Origin: Burkholderiales bacterium
GTDB taxonomy: Bacteria; Pseudomonadota; Gammaproteobacteria; Burkholderiales; Burkholderiaceae_C
Assembly (NCBI GenBank): GCA_028868855.1
Contig: JAGWTR010000001.1
Coordinates: 522,077 to 586,076, forward strand
DNA length: 64,000 nucleotides
Reading direction: 5' to 3'
Of this stretch, positions 8,930 to 16,781 are shown piece by piece. The notes under the pieces are model-generated. The model was given only the letters and a program-made list of their open reading frames with translations. It did no database searches and was not told where the DNA came from. Both the position numbers and the translations under genes were made by a program. The stretch's first letter is position 1; every line of letters starts with the position of its first letter.

Positions 8930-9931
8930 ATGAATCAGCAAATCCTCTCGCAAGATGAAGTTGATGCCCTCTTGCAGGGCATCACGGGCGAAAGCCAGAA
9001 GCTCGAGCAGGACGACGGGCCCCAAGAGGGCGTGCGTGACTACAACCTGGCCAACCAGGAACGCATCGTTCGCGGGCGCATGCCCACGATGGAAATCATC
9101 AACGAGCGCTTTGCCCGCAACATCCGGGTGGGCCTGTTCAACTTCATCCGCAAATCACCCGAGGTGTCGGTGGGTGGCATCAAGGTGCAAAAGTACAGCG
9201 CCTTCCTGCGCGAGATCGTGGTGCCGACCAACTTCAACATCATGGCGATCCGGCCCTTGCGCGGTATGGGTCTGGTGGTGTGCGATCCCACCCTGGTCTT
9301 TGCCGTGATCGACGCCTTGTTTGGCGGCGCCGGCAAGTACCACACCCGCATTGAAGGCCGCGATTTCTCGCCCACTGAGCAGCGCATCATCACACGCCTG
9401 ATCGACGTCATCAGCGAAGAATACAAAAAGGCCTGGCGAGGCATCTATCCGATCGAGCTGGACTACCAGCGCTCGGAAATGCAGCCTCAGTTTGCGACCA
9501 TCGCCACCCCTAGCGAAATCGTGGTGTGCTGTTCGTTCACGCTCGAAATTGGCGACACCAGCGGCACCATTCACTTCTGCATTCCCTATGCCACGCTTGA
9601 GCCGATCCGCGACATTTTGTTTTCGTCGATTCAAGGGGACTCGGCCGAGCCTGACCGCCGTTGGGTGAAATTGCTGACGCAGCAGATCCAGTCGGCGGAG
9701 GTCGAGTTGGTGGCCGAGATGGCCCACGCTCCGGCCACGGTGGAGCAACTCCTGGCCCTCAAGCCGGGGGATTTCATTGAGCTGGATCTCGAGAAATTGA
9801 TCAAGGCCAACGTTGACGGTGTGCCGGTTATCGAGTGCTATTACGGCACCTCCAACGGCAAATACGCCCTGCGCATTGACAAGCTATTGACGAACGCCAA
9901 CCCTAGTTGGCTGGGAGAACACAATGTCTGA
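8930..9931 (+). CDS. fliM: Flagellar motor switch protein FliM
   Basis: FliM forms the switch wall of the C ring and binds phosphorylated CheY. The 333-residue protein begins with the CheY-binding peptide (QILSQDEVDALLQGITGE). It continues with the middle CheC-like domain (LFNFIRKSPEVSVGGIKVQKYSAF is spread over about 66-90, then RGMGLVVCDPTLVFAVIDALFGG). It ends in the SpoA-type C-terminal domain that pairs with FliN. The last eight bases overlap fliN, so the two are translationally coupled. Confidence 0.96.
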   Translation: MNQQILSQDEVDALLQGITGESQKLEQDDGPQEGVRDYNLANQERIVRGRMPTMEIINERFARNIRVGLFNFIRKSPEVSVGGIKVQKYSAFLREIVVPTNFNIMAIRPLRGMGLVVCDPTLVFAVIDALFGGAGKYHTRIEGRDFSPTEQRIITRLIDVISEEYKKAWRGIYPIELDYQRSEMQPQFATIATPSEIVVCCSFTLEIGDTSGTIHFCIPYATLEPIRDILFSSIQGDSAEPDRRWVKLLTQQIQSAEVELVAEMAHAPATVEQLLALKPGDFIELDLEKLIKANVDGVPVIECYYGTSNGKYALRIDKLLTNANPSWLGEHNV

Positions 9932-10424
9932 AATCGGTTCCGAATTGCCATCCACTGACGCGCCTGCCGATGCCGAGCAGGACGCCATGGCCGCTGAGTG
10001 GGAGGCCGCGCTGGCAACGCAGAGCTCGCCATCGGCGGCCGATGACATCTTTGGCGCGGCGTCCGGCGGATCGGCCAGCGAGGTGACCAATGCGGCAGCG
10101 CAGGTCACACCGGCGGCTTTTGCCAACTTCGCGCCAGCCACGGGTAATCCGGCGGGCAACGACATCAACATGATCCTGGACATCCCCGTTCAGCTCACGG
10201 TCGAGTTGGGCCGCACGCGGATTCCCATCAAGAACATCCTGCAACTGGCGCAGGGATCGGTGGTAGAACTCGATGCCATGGCCGGTGAACCCATGGACGT
10301 GCTGGTCAACGGTTTTTTGATCGCCCAAGGTGAAGTGGTGGTGGTCAATGACAAGTTTGGTATTCGCTTGACCGACATCGTGACACCGTCCGAACGCATG
10401 CGTCGCCTCAGTCGCGGCGGTTGA
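9924..10424 (+). CDS. fliN: Flagellar motor switch protein FliN
   Basis: FliN forms the base of the C ring with FliM and docks FliH. The 166-residue protein has an acidic, Ala/Ser-rich N-terminal extension (about 1-80) and a C-terminal SpoA domain: NMILDIPVQLTVELGRTRIPI, LLQLAQGSVVELD-like ILQLAQGSVVELDAMAGEP, and VNDKFGIRLTDIV. The start ATG lies within the 3' end of fliM. Confidence 0.94.
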   Translation: MSEIGSELPSTDAPADAEQDAMAAEWEAALATQSSPSAADDIFGAASGGSASEVTNAAAQVTPAAFANFAPATGNPAGNDINMILDIPVQLTVELGRTRIPIKNILQLAQGSVVELDAMAGEPMDVLVNGFLIAQGEVVVVNDKFGIRLTDIVTPSERMRRLSRGG

Positions 10425-10448
10425 TCCCATTCATATAAGGAGATGTTT

Positions 10449-10811
10449 ATGCAATCAACTGGAATGATGGTGTTCTGGTTTGTGGTCATCGTGGCCCTGA
10501 TTCCCTTGACGCTGTTTGCCTTGAAGCGATCGGGCTTGGCCAAGCGGGCGTTGGGGTCGAGCGACAAGATGCTGAAGGTCATCAGCCAGTTGTCCGTGGG
10601 CCCGACCCAACGGGTGGTGACGGTCGAGTTGGGGGCCGCCGATCAGCGGACCTGGCTGGTGCTGGGCGTCACGCCGCAGAGCGTGACCGTGCTGCACACC
10701 CTGCAACCCTCCGAAGACAGTCAGGTGCAGGCCCAAGGTGATCCGGAGTCCTCCACCTTCCCGGTCTTGCTGCGGCGCTCCTCCGACATGCTTGATTTGC
10801 CAAAAAATTGA
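10449..10811 (+). CDS. fliO: Flagellar export protein FliO
   Basis: FliO is a small membrane protein that chaperones assembly of the FliP-FliR export gate. The 120-residue product has one N-terminal membrane segment ([20 protein letters not shown]) and a cytoplasmic beta-rich domain ([20 protein letters not shown]). There are two in-frame ATGs. AAGGAG at 10437-10442 abuts the first (10443), but is six bases from the second (10449), so the second is chosen. It overlaps or abuts fliP. Confidence 0.85.
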   Translation: MQSTGMMVFWFVVIVALIPLTLFALKRSGLAKRALGSSDKMLKVISQLSVGPTQRVVTVELGAADQRTWLVLGVTPQSVTVLHTLQPSEDSQVQAQGDPESSTFPVLLRRSSDMLDLPKN

Positions 10812-10831
10812 AGTTTATGGTGGGACTGCAC

Positions 10832-11611
10832 ATGCATCGCGCGCGGAAATTTGGCCGGTTCGGTCTGGGACTGGGCCTTGGCCTGGCCTTGATCGGCGGG
10901 TCTACCTTGGCTTGGGCTCAGGGAACCCCGGTCACAGGCGCCGGTCTGCCTCTGTTGATCGGGCAAGGCGCGGGGGGCACCAATTATTCGGTGCCCATTC
11001 AAACACTGCTGTTTTTCACCGCGCTGAGTTTCCTGCCGGCGCTGCTGCTGATGATGACGGGCTTCACCCGCATCGTCATCGTGCTCAGTCTGATGCGCCA
11101 GGCCATTGGCGCCCAGGCTGCGCCGCCCAATCAGGTCATCGTCGGACTGTCCCTGTTCCTGACGCTGTTCGTGATGGGCCCCACCCTGGACAAGGTTTAT
11201 AAGGACGCATACGAGCCCTTTGCCGCCAACCAGATCACTTTCACTCAAGCGCTGGAAAAGGGCGAAGGCCCGCTGCGTGGCTTCATGCTCAAGCAGACGC
11301 GCCAGTCGGACCTGGGTCTGTTCTCTCGTCTAGCCAAGCTCGAAGGCGATGTCAAGCCAGAAACCGTGCCCCTGCGCGTGCTGGTGCCCGCTTTTGTGAC
11401 CAGTGAACTCAAGTCGGCCTTCCAGATCGGCTTTCTGATTTTCATTCCGTTTTTGATCATCGACATGATCGTGGCCAGCGTCCTGATGAGTCTGGGCATG
11501 ATGATGCTGTCACCCGTGATGGTGGCCTTGCCCTTCAAGCTCATGCTGTTCGTGCTGGCCGATGGCTGGAACCTGTTGCTGGGTTCGCTGGCAGCCAGCT
11601 TCGCGCAATAA
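10832..11611 (+). CDS. fliP: Flagellar type III export gate protein FliP
   Basis: FliP forms the core pentamer of the export gate. From the ATG at 10832 the 259-residue protein starts with a cleavable signal peptide ending [11 protein letters not shown]. Then come [23 protein letters not shown], the [15 protein letters not shown] region and the conserved [20 protein letters not shown] with [19 protein letters not shown]. In-frame upstream starts exist at 10808 (TTG, overlapping the fliO stop), 10817 (ATG) and 10820 (GTG). The signal-peptide fit favours 10832, with 10817 as the alternative. Confidence 0.94.
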   Translation: MHRARKFGRFGLGLGLGLALIGGSTLAWAQGTPVTGAGLPLLIGQGAGGTNYSVPIQTLLFFTALSFLPALLLMMTGFTRIVIVLSLMRQAIGAQAAPPNQVIVGLSLFLTLFVMGPTLDKVYKDAYEPFAANQITFTQALEKGEGPLRGFMLKQTRQSDLGLFSRLAKLEGDVKPETVPLRVLVPAFVTSELKSAFQIGFLIFIPFLIIDMIVASVLMSLGMMMLSPVMVALPFKLMLFVLADGWNLLLGSLAASFAQ

Positions 11612-11620
11612 GGGCCGCCC

Positions 11621-11890
11621 ATGGATCCCCAACAAGTACTGACCATTGGCCGCGACGGCTTGCTGGTGTTGCTGACCGTGTGTGCCCCCATTCTGGCGGT
11701 GGTGCTGGTCGTGGGGCTGGTCGTCAGCATCTTCCAGGCCGCCACCCAGATCCACGAAGCAACGCTGTCCTTTGTGCCCAAGCTGCTGGCGGCATTTGCC
11801 ACGCTGGGCCTGGCAGGGCCCTGGATGCTCAGCACCCTGGTGGACTACATTCAACACGTCTTGCAGTCGATTCCTTCCGTGGTGGGTTGA
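11621..11890 (+). CDS. fliQ: Flagellar export gate protein FliQ
   Basis: The 89-residue, two-helix membrane protein is the FliQ subunit that packs around the FliP/FliR core. It shows VLVVGLVVSIFQAATQIHEATLSFVPK followed by a second hydrophobic helix ending in a short amphipathic tail; the segment SIFQAATQIHEATLSFVPKL is the family hallmark. It is nine bases after fliP and one base before fliR. Confidence 0.95.
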   Translation: MDPQQVLTIGRDGLLVLLTVCAPILAVVLVVGLVVSIFQAATQIHEATLSFVPKLLAAFATLGLAGPWMLSTLVDYIQHVLQSIPSVVG

Positions 11891-11891
11891 G

Positions 11892-12653
11892 GTGGTTTCC
11901 TTCACCGAAGCCCAGGTGCTGGCGTGGATCACGCCATGGCTGTGGCCCTTCATCCGGGTCATGGGCCTGTTCACCTCCGCGCCAGTGCTGTCCATGAAGG
12001 CCATCCCCCGGCGGGTGCGCATGGGCCTGGGCCTGTTGATCGTGGTCGCGGCGCAGCCCACCTTGCCCCAGATGCCCGTGGTCTCCCTCAATTCATCTGT
12101 GGCTTTGATGGTGGTGATCCAGCAGGTGCTGATCGGCCTGACCATGGGTTTTGCCGCTCGTGTGGTCTTTGCCGCCATTGAGTTCGCCGGCGAGATGGTG
12201 GGGCTGCAAATGGGCTTGAACTTTGCCAGTTTTTTCGACCCCATGAGCGGCGGTCAGGCCACCGCTGTTAGTCGCTTCTATGGCACCTGTGCGGCCTGGT
12301 TGTTTGTGGTCATGAACGGACACCTGTTGCTGACCGCCGCCGTGGTGCGCAGTTTTGACACCTTCCCGGTGGCCCCGGAGCCCCTGGCTTTTCTGAACGC
12401 GGTGCAGCCCCAGGTGTGGGGCGCCGAAATTTTCAGACTAGGCTTGTGGGTGGCGCTGCCGGTGGTGTCCATGCTCCTGCTGGTCAACTTGGTGATGGGC
12501 CTGGTTTCGCGCGTCGCGCCACAGATGAACATCTTCTCGATTGGCTTTCCCGTCACGCTGGGGGTGGGGTTGACCGGCCTGTGGCTCACGCTGCCGATGA
12601 TGCAGGTGCCCTTGACCATGGCGCTGGAGCGCATGCTGGGCTATTTCCAATAG
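11892..12653 (+). CDS. fliR: Flagellar export gate protein FliR
   Basis: FliR completes the FliP5-Q4-R1 export gate. The 253-residue, multi-helix membrane protein includes the hallmark GEMVGLQMGLNFASFFDPMS and a C-terminal LVSRVAPQMNIFSIGFPV. The frame is open far upstream inside fliQ, but a GTG one base after the fliQ stop (GTG GTT TCC TTC ACC GAA) gives the expected N-terminus. This is the last gene of the flagellar run; 92 bp later lies an unrelated regulator. Confidence 0.93.
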   Translation: MVSFTEAQVLAWITPWLWPFIRVMGLFTSAPVLSMKAIPRRVRMGLGLLIVVAAQPTLPQMPVVSLNSSVALMVVIQQVLIGLTMGFAARVVFAAIEFAGEMVGLQMGLNFASFFDPMSGGQATAVSRFYGTCAAWLFVVMNGHLLLTAAVVRSFDTFPVAPEPLAFLNAVQPQVWGAEIFRLGLWVALPVVSMLLLVNLVMGLVSRVAPQMNIFSIGFPVTLGVGLTGLWLTLPMMQVPLTMALERMLGYFQ

Positions 12654-12745
12654 CCTGACGCCCAGCGCCGGAAAAAGGACAACTGGTAAGCTACAGGGTT
12701 AGCAGTGCCGCCCAGCCTGGGGGGATATTCCGTTGTGTGGTTGAC

Positions 12746-13462
12746 ATGAAATACGAAACGCTCAAAGTCGCTTGTTCGAGTTGTAACCTTCGGGAATTGT
12801 GCTTGCCCGTGGGGCTGTCGGCCGACCAACTGCCGCGTCTGGACGACATGGTGACCAACCGCAAATCTGTCAAGCGCGGCGAAGCCTTGTTTCATGCCGG
12901 TGATGCCTTTCAGTCTCTGTTTGCCGTTCGCACCGGCTTCTTCAAGACCCGTGTGTCGTCGGAGGACGGGCGGGATCAGGTGACCGGATTCCAGATGGCA
13001 GGAGAACTGCTCGGTCTGGACGGCATCAGCAGTGATCGTCACTCCTGCGATGCCGTGGCGCTGGAAGACTCTCAGGTTTGCGTGATCCCTTTCTCGCAAC
13101 TGGAGGAACTGTCCCGTGAATTTTCGGATTTGCAGCACCAGTTCCACAAGATCATGAGCCGCGAAATCGTCCGTGATCATGGCGTGATGCTGTTGCTCGG
13201 CAGCATGCGGGCCGAGGAACGTCTGGCCGCCTTTTTGCTGAACCTGACCCAGCGTTTGCATGCGCGCGGTTTTTCGGGCTCATCGCTGATCTTGCGCATG
13301 ACCCGCGAAGAGATTGGCAGCTATCTCGGACTCAAGCTTGAAACCGTCAGTCGTTCCTTCTCGAAATTTCAAGAAGAGGGCTATCTGGAAGTCAAGCAGC
13401 GCGACATCCGCATCACCAATGAAGAGGGGCTGCGCGCGCTGGTCAACGCTGCGCGCTGCTAA
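12746..13462 (+). CDS. fnr: FNR-type oxygen-responsive transcription regulator (intact cluster ligands)
   Basis: This is a Crp/Fnr-family activator of about 238 residues. All four cysteines expected to hold an oxygen-labile [4Fe-4S] cluster are present: C10, C13 and C19 (CSSCNLRELC) and C101 (HSCDAVAL). The cyclic-nucleotide-like beta-roll (RGEALFHAGDAFQSLF) and the C-terminal helix-turn-helix (REEIGSYLGLKLETVSRSFSKFQ) keep the E-xx-SR recognition residues of FNR. By analogy with FNR it should dimerise and bind TTGAT-N4-ATCAA sites when oxygen is low. A GTG at 12737 is an alternative start. It is convergent with the stress protein gene and has a close paralogue at 53.5 kb. Confidence 0.88.
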   Translation: MKYETLKVACSSCNLRELCLPVGLSADQLPRLDDMVTNRKSVKRGEALFHAGDAFQSLFAVRTGFFKTRVSSEDGRDQVTGFQMAGELLGLDGISSDRHSCDAVALEDSQVCVIPFSQLEELSREFSDLQHQFHKIMSREIVRDHGVMLLLGSMRAEERLAAFLLNLTQRLHARGFSGSSLILRMTREEIGSYLGLKLETVSRSFSKFQEEGYLEVKQRDIRITNEEGLRALVNAARC

Positions 13463-13469
13463 TCCAGGT

Positions 13470-13925
13470 TCAAGACGCTGTGCCGGGCGCTCGCACGAGC
13501 AACACTGGCACCGGGGTGCTCTTCAGCACAGCCTCCGCGTCGCTGCCCAGCACCAGGTGGGACATGCCGCGCCGACCATGCGTTCCCATCACGATCAGGT
13601 CGCACCCCAGTCGGATGGCTTCGTCAACGATGACAGTGCCAACCGGCTGGTTCACCACTTCTTTGAACACTGACTCGGTGTGAACGCCCTGGGCGTCCGC
13701 AGCCGCCTTGGCTTGGTCCAACGCCTGGTTGCCGCGCTCGTGCAGGGCGTTGCGCAGGTCGTTATAGGCCGACATGCCCGAGAACTCGAACATCATCGGG
13801 AACTGATCAGCCACGTAGAGCAGGCACAGATCTGCCTTGACATCGCGTGCCAAACCAAGGGCCTCGGTCAGGCCACGTGTGGCGGTCGCCGAGCCATCAA
13901 TGGGCACCAGGATTTTCTTGTACAT
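13470..13925 (-). CDS. Universal stress protein (UspA family)
   Basis: A single USP domain of 151 residues. It begins YKKILVPIDGSATA (beta1 and first loop) and contains the ATP-binding signature GTHGRRGMSHLVLGSDAEAVL (G-x2-G-x9-G-S), so it is predicted to be the nucleotide-binding type. USPs of this kind help survival in stationary or oxygen-limited conditions. It is convergent with fnr (8 bp apart) and is followed on the same strand, in reverse order, by the acyl-CoA synthetase-acetyltransferase fusion whose product ends 66 bp upstream. Context suggests it belongs to the FNR block. Confidence 0.88.
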   Translation of the reverse strand: MYKKILVPIDGSATATRGLTEALGLARDVKADLCLLYVADQFPMMFEFSGMSAYNDLRNALHERGNQALDQAKAAADAQGVHTESVFKEVVNQPVGTVIVDEAIRLGCDLIVMGTHGRRGMSHLVLGSDAEAVLKSTPVPVLLVRAPGTAS

Positions 13926-13991
13926 GCCTTCTCCTTTGGCGGTCTGTTGTCGAAGTCTGGAGGGTATCAGGACGTGCCAACCTGAGGCAGG

Positions 13992-16667
13992 TCACCGGCC
14001 CGGTTTGAGTGGCAGGACGAATCGATATTCGGAGCCTTCTCGGTGTAATTGGAAACCCAGGTTGCGGGCCAGGGTGACCATGCCGTCGTTCTCGGCCAGG
14101 CATTCGCCGGCCAGGTCTTCAACGCCCCGGTGTCGCAGGTACTCGATCATCTCGGTCATCAATCGGCGGGCCAGGCCCTGTCGCTTGGCCTTGGGGTGCA
14201 CCTGGACGGCGAACTCGGCATGGGCATTGTCCGGGTCGGTCAAGGCGCACACATAGCCCAGCATCGAGGTCTGGGCGGCGTCATTGGCATCAAAGGCCAC
14301 GAAGGACATCTCGCGCTCAAAGTCGATCTGGCTGTAGCGGGCCAGTTCTGAATGCGGAAATTCGCTGCGCCGCGCAAAGAACCGCAGGCGCAGGTCCTGC
14401 ACCGGGGCATCGGCGTAGAAGGCGCGCAAGGCGGTTTCATCTTCAGGCCGAATCGGCCGCATCACGAAGGAGCGCCCGTTCAGGTCAAAGCTCATTTCGA
14501 GCTCGGCGGGGTAGGGGTGGATGGACAGGCGCTCGCGCCCGTCGCCATGGCGGCCCGTCAGGGTGATGCGCGCATCCAGCGCGATCACGCCCTGATCATC
14601 GGCCAGCAAGGGATTGATGTCGATGTCGCCCAATTCGCCCAGGTCGCAGATCATTTGCGAGATTTTGAGCAAGACCAGGCACAGGGCGTCGTGGTCAACC
14701 GGGGCGCGGTCGCGGTAGCCCGCCAGCAGTTTGGACACCCGCGTTCGCGAAATCAGGTCGCGCGCCAGGAGCGTGTTCAACGGCGGCAGGGCGACGGCGC
14801 GATCGCGCACCACTTCGACCGCCGTGCCGCCTTGTCCGAACAGGATGACGGGACCGAAGATGGGGTCGGTGGCGGCGCCCACGATCAGTTCATGCGCGCG
14901 CGGCTTTCTGACCATGGACTGAACGCTGAAGCCCGACAAGGCGGCATCGGGGCGCAGGCCGGCCACCTTGCGCTTCATCTCACGGGCGGCGGACTCTACC
15001 TCGACGGCGGTCTCCAGGTTCAAGATCACGCCGCCTACGTCGGATTTGTGCGTGATGGTGGGAGACACGATTTTGATCACCACCGGGAAGCCGATCTCGC
15101 TGGCTGCTTGTGCGGCGGCCTCCGGGGTGGCGGCAAAGCGCGATTGAGCCACTGGAATGCCATAGGCGGTGAGCACTTCCTTGGCCTCCAGTTCGGTCAG
15201 CAGGGTGCGCCCGGCCTTTGTGGCGGCGTCAAAAACCCGACGCGCGCGTTCGACATCCCGCGTTGCACTGCCGGCCAGGGAGGTCGGGGTTTGCAGCAGG
15301 GTTTCCTGGTTGCGCCTGAAATTGGCCAGTTGCAGGAAGGCTGCCACCGCTTGCTCGGGCGTGTCGTAGGTGGGAATGTTGGCCGCTTGGCTGAGTTTCT
15401 TGGCCTCTTCGACCGAGGTGCTGCCCAGCCAGGAGGTGAGCACGGTGCGGCCCGATTCGTTCATGATGGGCAGGCAGGCCCGCGCGATGTCGGCGCTCGG
15501 AACGATGGCGGTGGGTGCGTGCATGAACAGGACCGCATCGGTTTTTGGGTCGGCCAGCAGGACGCGCAGGGTTTGAACGTAGCGATCAACCGGTGCATCG
15601 CCAATGATGTCGATGGGGTTGGCTCTGGACCAGGTGTCGGGCAGCAGGGTGTCGAGTTGTTCGGTCAGGCGCGGCCCGAGCTCGGCCAGTTGGCCGCCCT
15701 GCAAGGACATCGCATCGGCCGCGAGCACACCAGCGCCGCCCCCGTTGGTCATGATGAGCAGGCGCTCGCCGGCGGGGCGCCGTGCGCGCGACAGAGTTTG
15801 TGCCGCGTCAAACAGGTCCAGCAAGGTGTCCACCCGAAGCATCCCGGCCCGACGTATCGCCGCGTCGAAGACATCGTCGGCCCCGGCCAGGGCGCCCGTG
15901 TGCGAGGCGGCGGCCTTGGCCCCACCTGGAGCGCGTCCGGCCTTCACCACCAGCACCGGTTTGTTGCGGGAGGCCGCGCGTGCGGCCGACAGGAACTTGC
16001 GGGGGTTTTGCACCGACTCCATGTACATCAGGATGGCGTGCGTTGCGGGGTCGCTGGCCAGGTGGTCGATCACATCCCCGAAGTCCACATCGGCGCAGTC
16101 GCCCATGGACACGAAATGCGAAAAGCCGATCGAGCGCGAATCGGCCCAGTCCAGCAAGGCCGTGGTCAGAGCGCCCGATTGCGACAGAAAGGCCAGTTGC
16201 CCGGGGCGCGGCGAGAGCGGGGCAAAGCTGGCATTGAGCCCCAGCGGCGGGATCAGCAGACCCACGCAGTTAGGACCCAGGATGCGCAGCAGATGGGGCT
16301 TGGCGGCCTCCAGCATCAAGGTTTGCAGCGAGCGTCCGCTGGTGTCCTGCTCATGCAGGCCGGCGCTGAGCACCACGGCGGCCTTGCAGCCTTTCTCGCC
16401 CAGTTCGGCAATCAGGGCCGGTACTCCGGCTGCCGGCGTGCAAATGACGGCCAGATCAGGGGCGGTGGGCAGGCTGGCGATGTTGCGACACGCCGGACGT
16501 TCGGCGACCCGGGCGTGGCGGCGGTTGACAGGCCACACCTCGCCAGCAAACCCGGCCTGGATCATGTTGCGCATCACGATGCTCCCCAGACTGCCGGGGC
16601 GGTCAGACGCGCCGATCACCGCGACCGAGCGCGGATGAAAAAGATGCTGGAGATTTCGAATGCTCAC
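13992..16667 (-). CDS. NDP-forming acyl-CoA synthetase fused to GNAT acetyltransferase (Pat-like)
   Basis: The 891-residue protein combines a CoA-binding Rossmann domain (about 5-100), a CoA-ligase domain (GPNCVG, SQSGALTTALLDWA), an ATP-grasp domain (about 480-700, with HKSDVGGVILN) and a C-terminal GNAT domain (about 730-890; VHPKAKRQGLARRLM is the acetyl-CoA loop). This is the architecture of the protein lysine acetyltransferase Pat/YfiQ. The SHTGALAG motif keeps the histidine (H256) that in ADP-forming acetyl-CoA synthetases carries the phosphoryl group, so synthetase activity is possible. Start: GTG at 16667, preceded by AAAAGGAT; the frame opens earlier. It is divergent from the Mg2+ ATPase. 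A paralogue lies at 55.8 kb. Confidence 0.88.
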   Translation of the reverse strand: MSIRNLQHLFHPRSVAVIGASDRPGSLGSIVMRNMIQAGFAGEVWPVNRRHARVAERPACRNIASLPTAPDLAVICTPAAGVPALIAELGEKGCKAAVVLSAGLHEQDTSGRSLQTLMLEAAKPHLLRILGPNCVGLLIPPLGLNASFAPLSPRPGQLAFLSQSGALTTALLDWADSRSIGFSHFVSMGDCADVDFGDVIDHLASDPATHAILMYMESVQNPRKFLSAARAASRNKPVLVVKAGRAPGGAKAAASHTGALAGADDVFDAAIRRAGMLRVDTLLDLFDAAQTLSRARRPAGERLLIMTNGGGAGVLAADAMSLQGGQLAELGPRLTEQLDTLLPDTWSRANPIDIIGDAPVDRYVQTLRVLLADPKTDAVLFMHAPTAIVPSADIARACLPIMNESGRTVLTSWLGSTSVEEAKKLSQAANIPTYDTPEQAVAAFLQLANFRRNQETLLQTPTSLAGSATRDVERARRVFDAATKAGRTLLTELEAKEVLTAYGIPVAQSRFAATPEAAAQAASEIGFPVVIKIVSPTITHKSDVGGVILNLETAVEVESAAREMKRKVAGLRPDAALSGFSVQSMVRKPRAHELIVGAATDPIFGPVILFGQGGTAVEVVRDRAVALPPLNTLLARDLISRTRVSKLLAGYRDRAPVDHDALCLVLLKISQMICDLGELGDIDINPLLADDQGVIALDARITLTGRHGDGRERLSIHPYPAELEMSFDLNGRSFVMRPIRPEDETALRAFYADAPVQDLRLRFFARRSEFPHSELARYSQIDFEREMSFVAFDANDAAQTSMLGYVCALTDPDNAHAEFAVQVHPKAKRQGLARRLMTEMIEYLRHRGVEDLAGECLAENDGMVTLARNLGFQLHREGSEYRFVLPLKPGR

Positions 16668-16781
16668 GGGTGATCCTTTTCGCGCCAAAGGTTCCAAAGG
16701 TGAGGCATCGCGCCCCACGGTGCATGATGCCTTGCGAAGCAGGCATATTCTTGACCGCCAAGCGTGTCATCCTGCGGCACG

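Noticed and set aside
14352..16673. 773-codon open frame on the plus strand over the acyl-CoA synthetase gene
   Set aside because: Composition is His/Gln/Gly-rich without domains, and it is the complement of a well-supported gene.
16668..16781. FNR box or Mg2+ leader in the divergent acs/mgtA region
   Set aside because: No TTGAT-N4-ATCAA match and no mgtA-type leader hairpins or leader peptide could be recognised.
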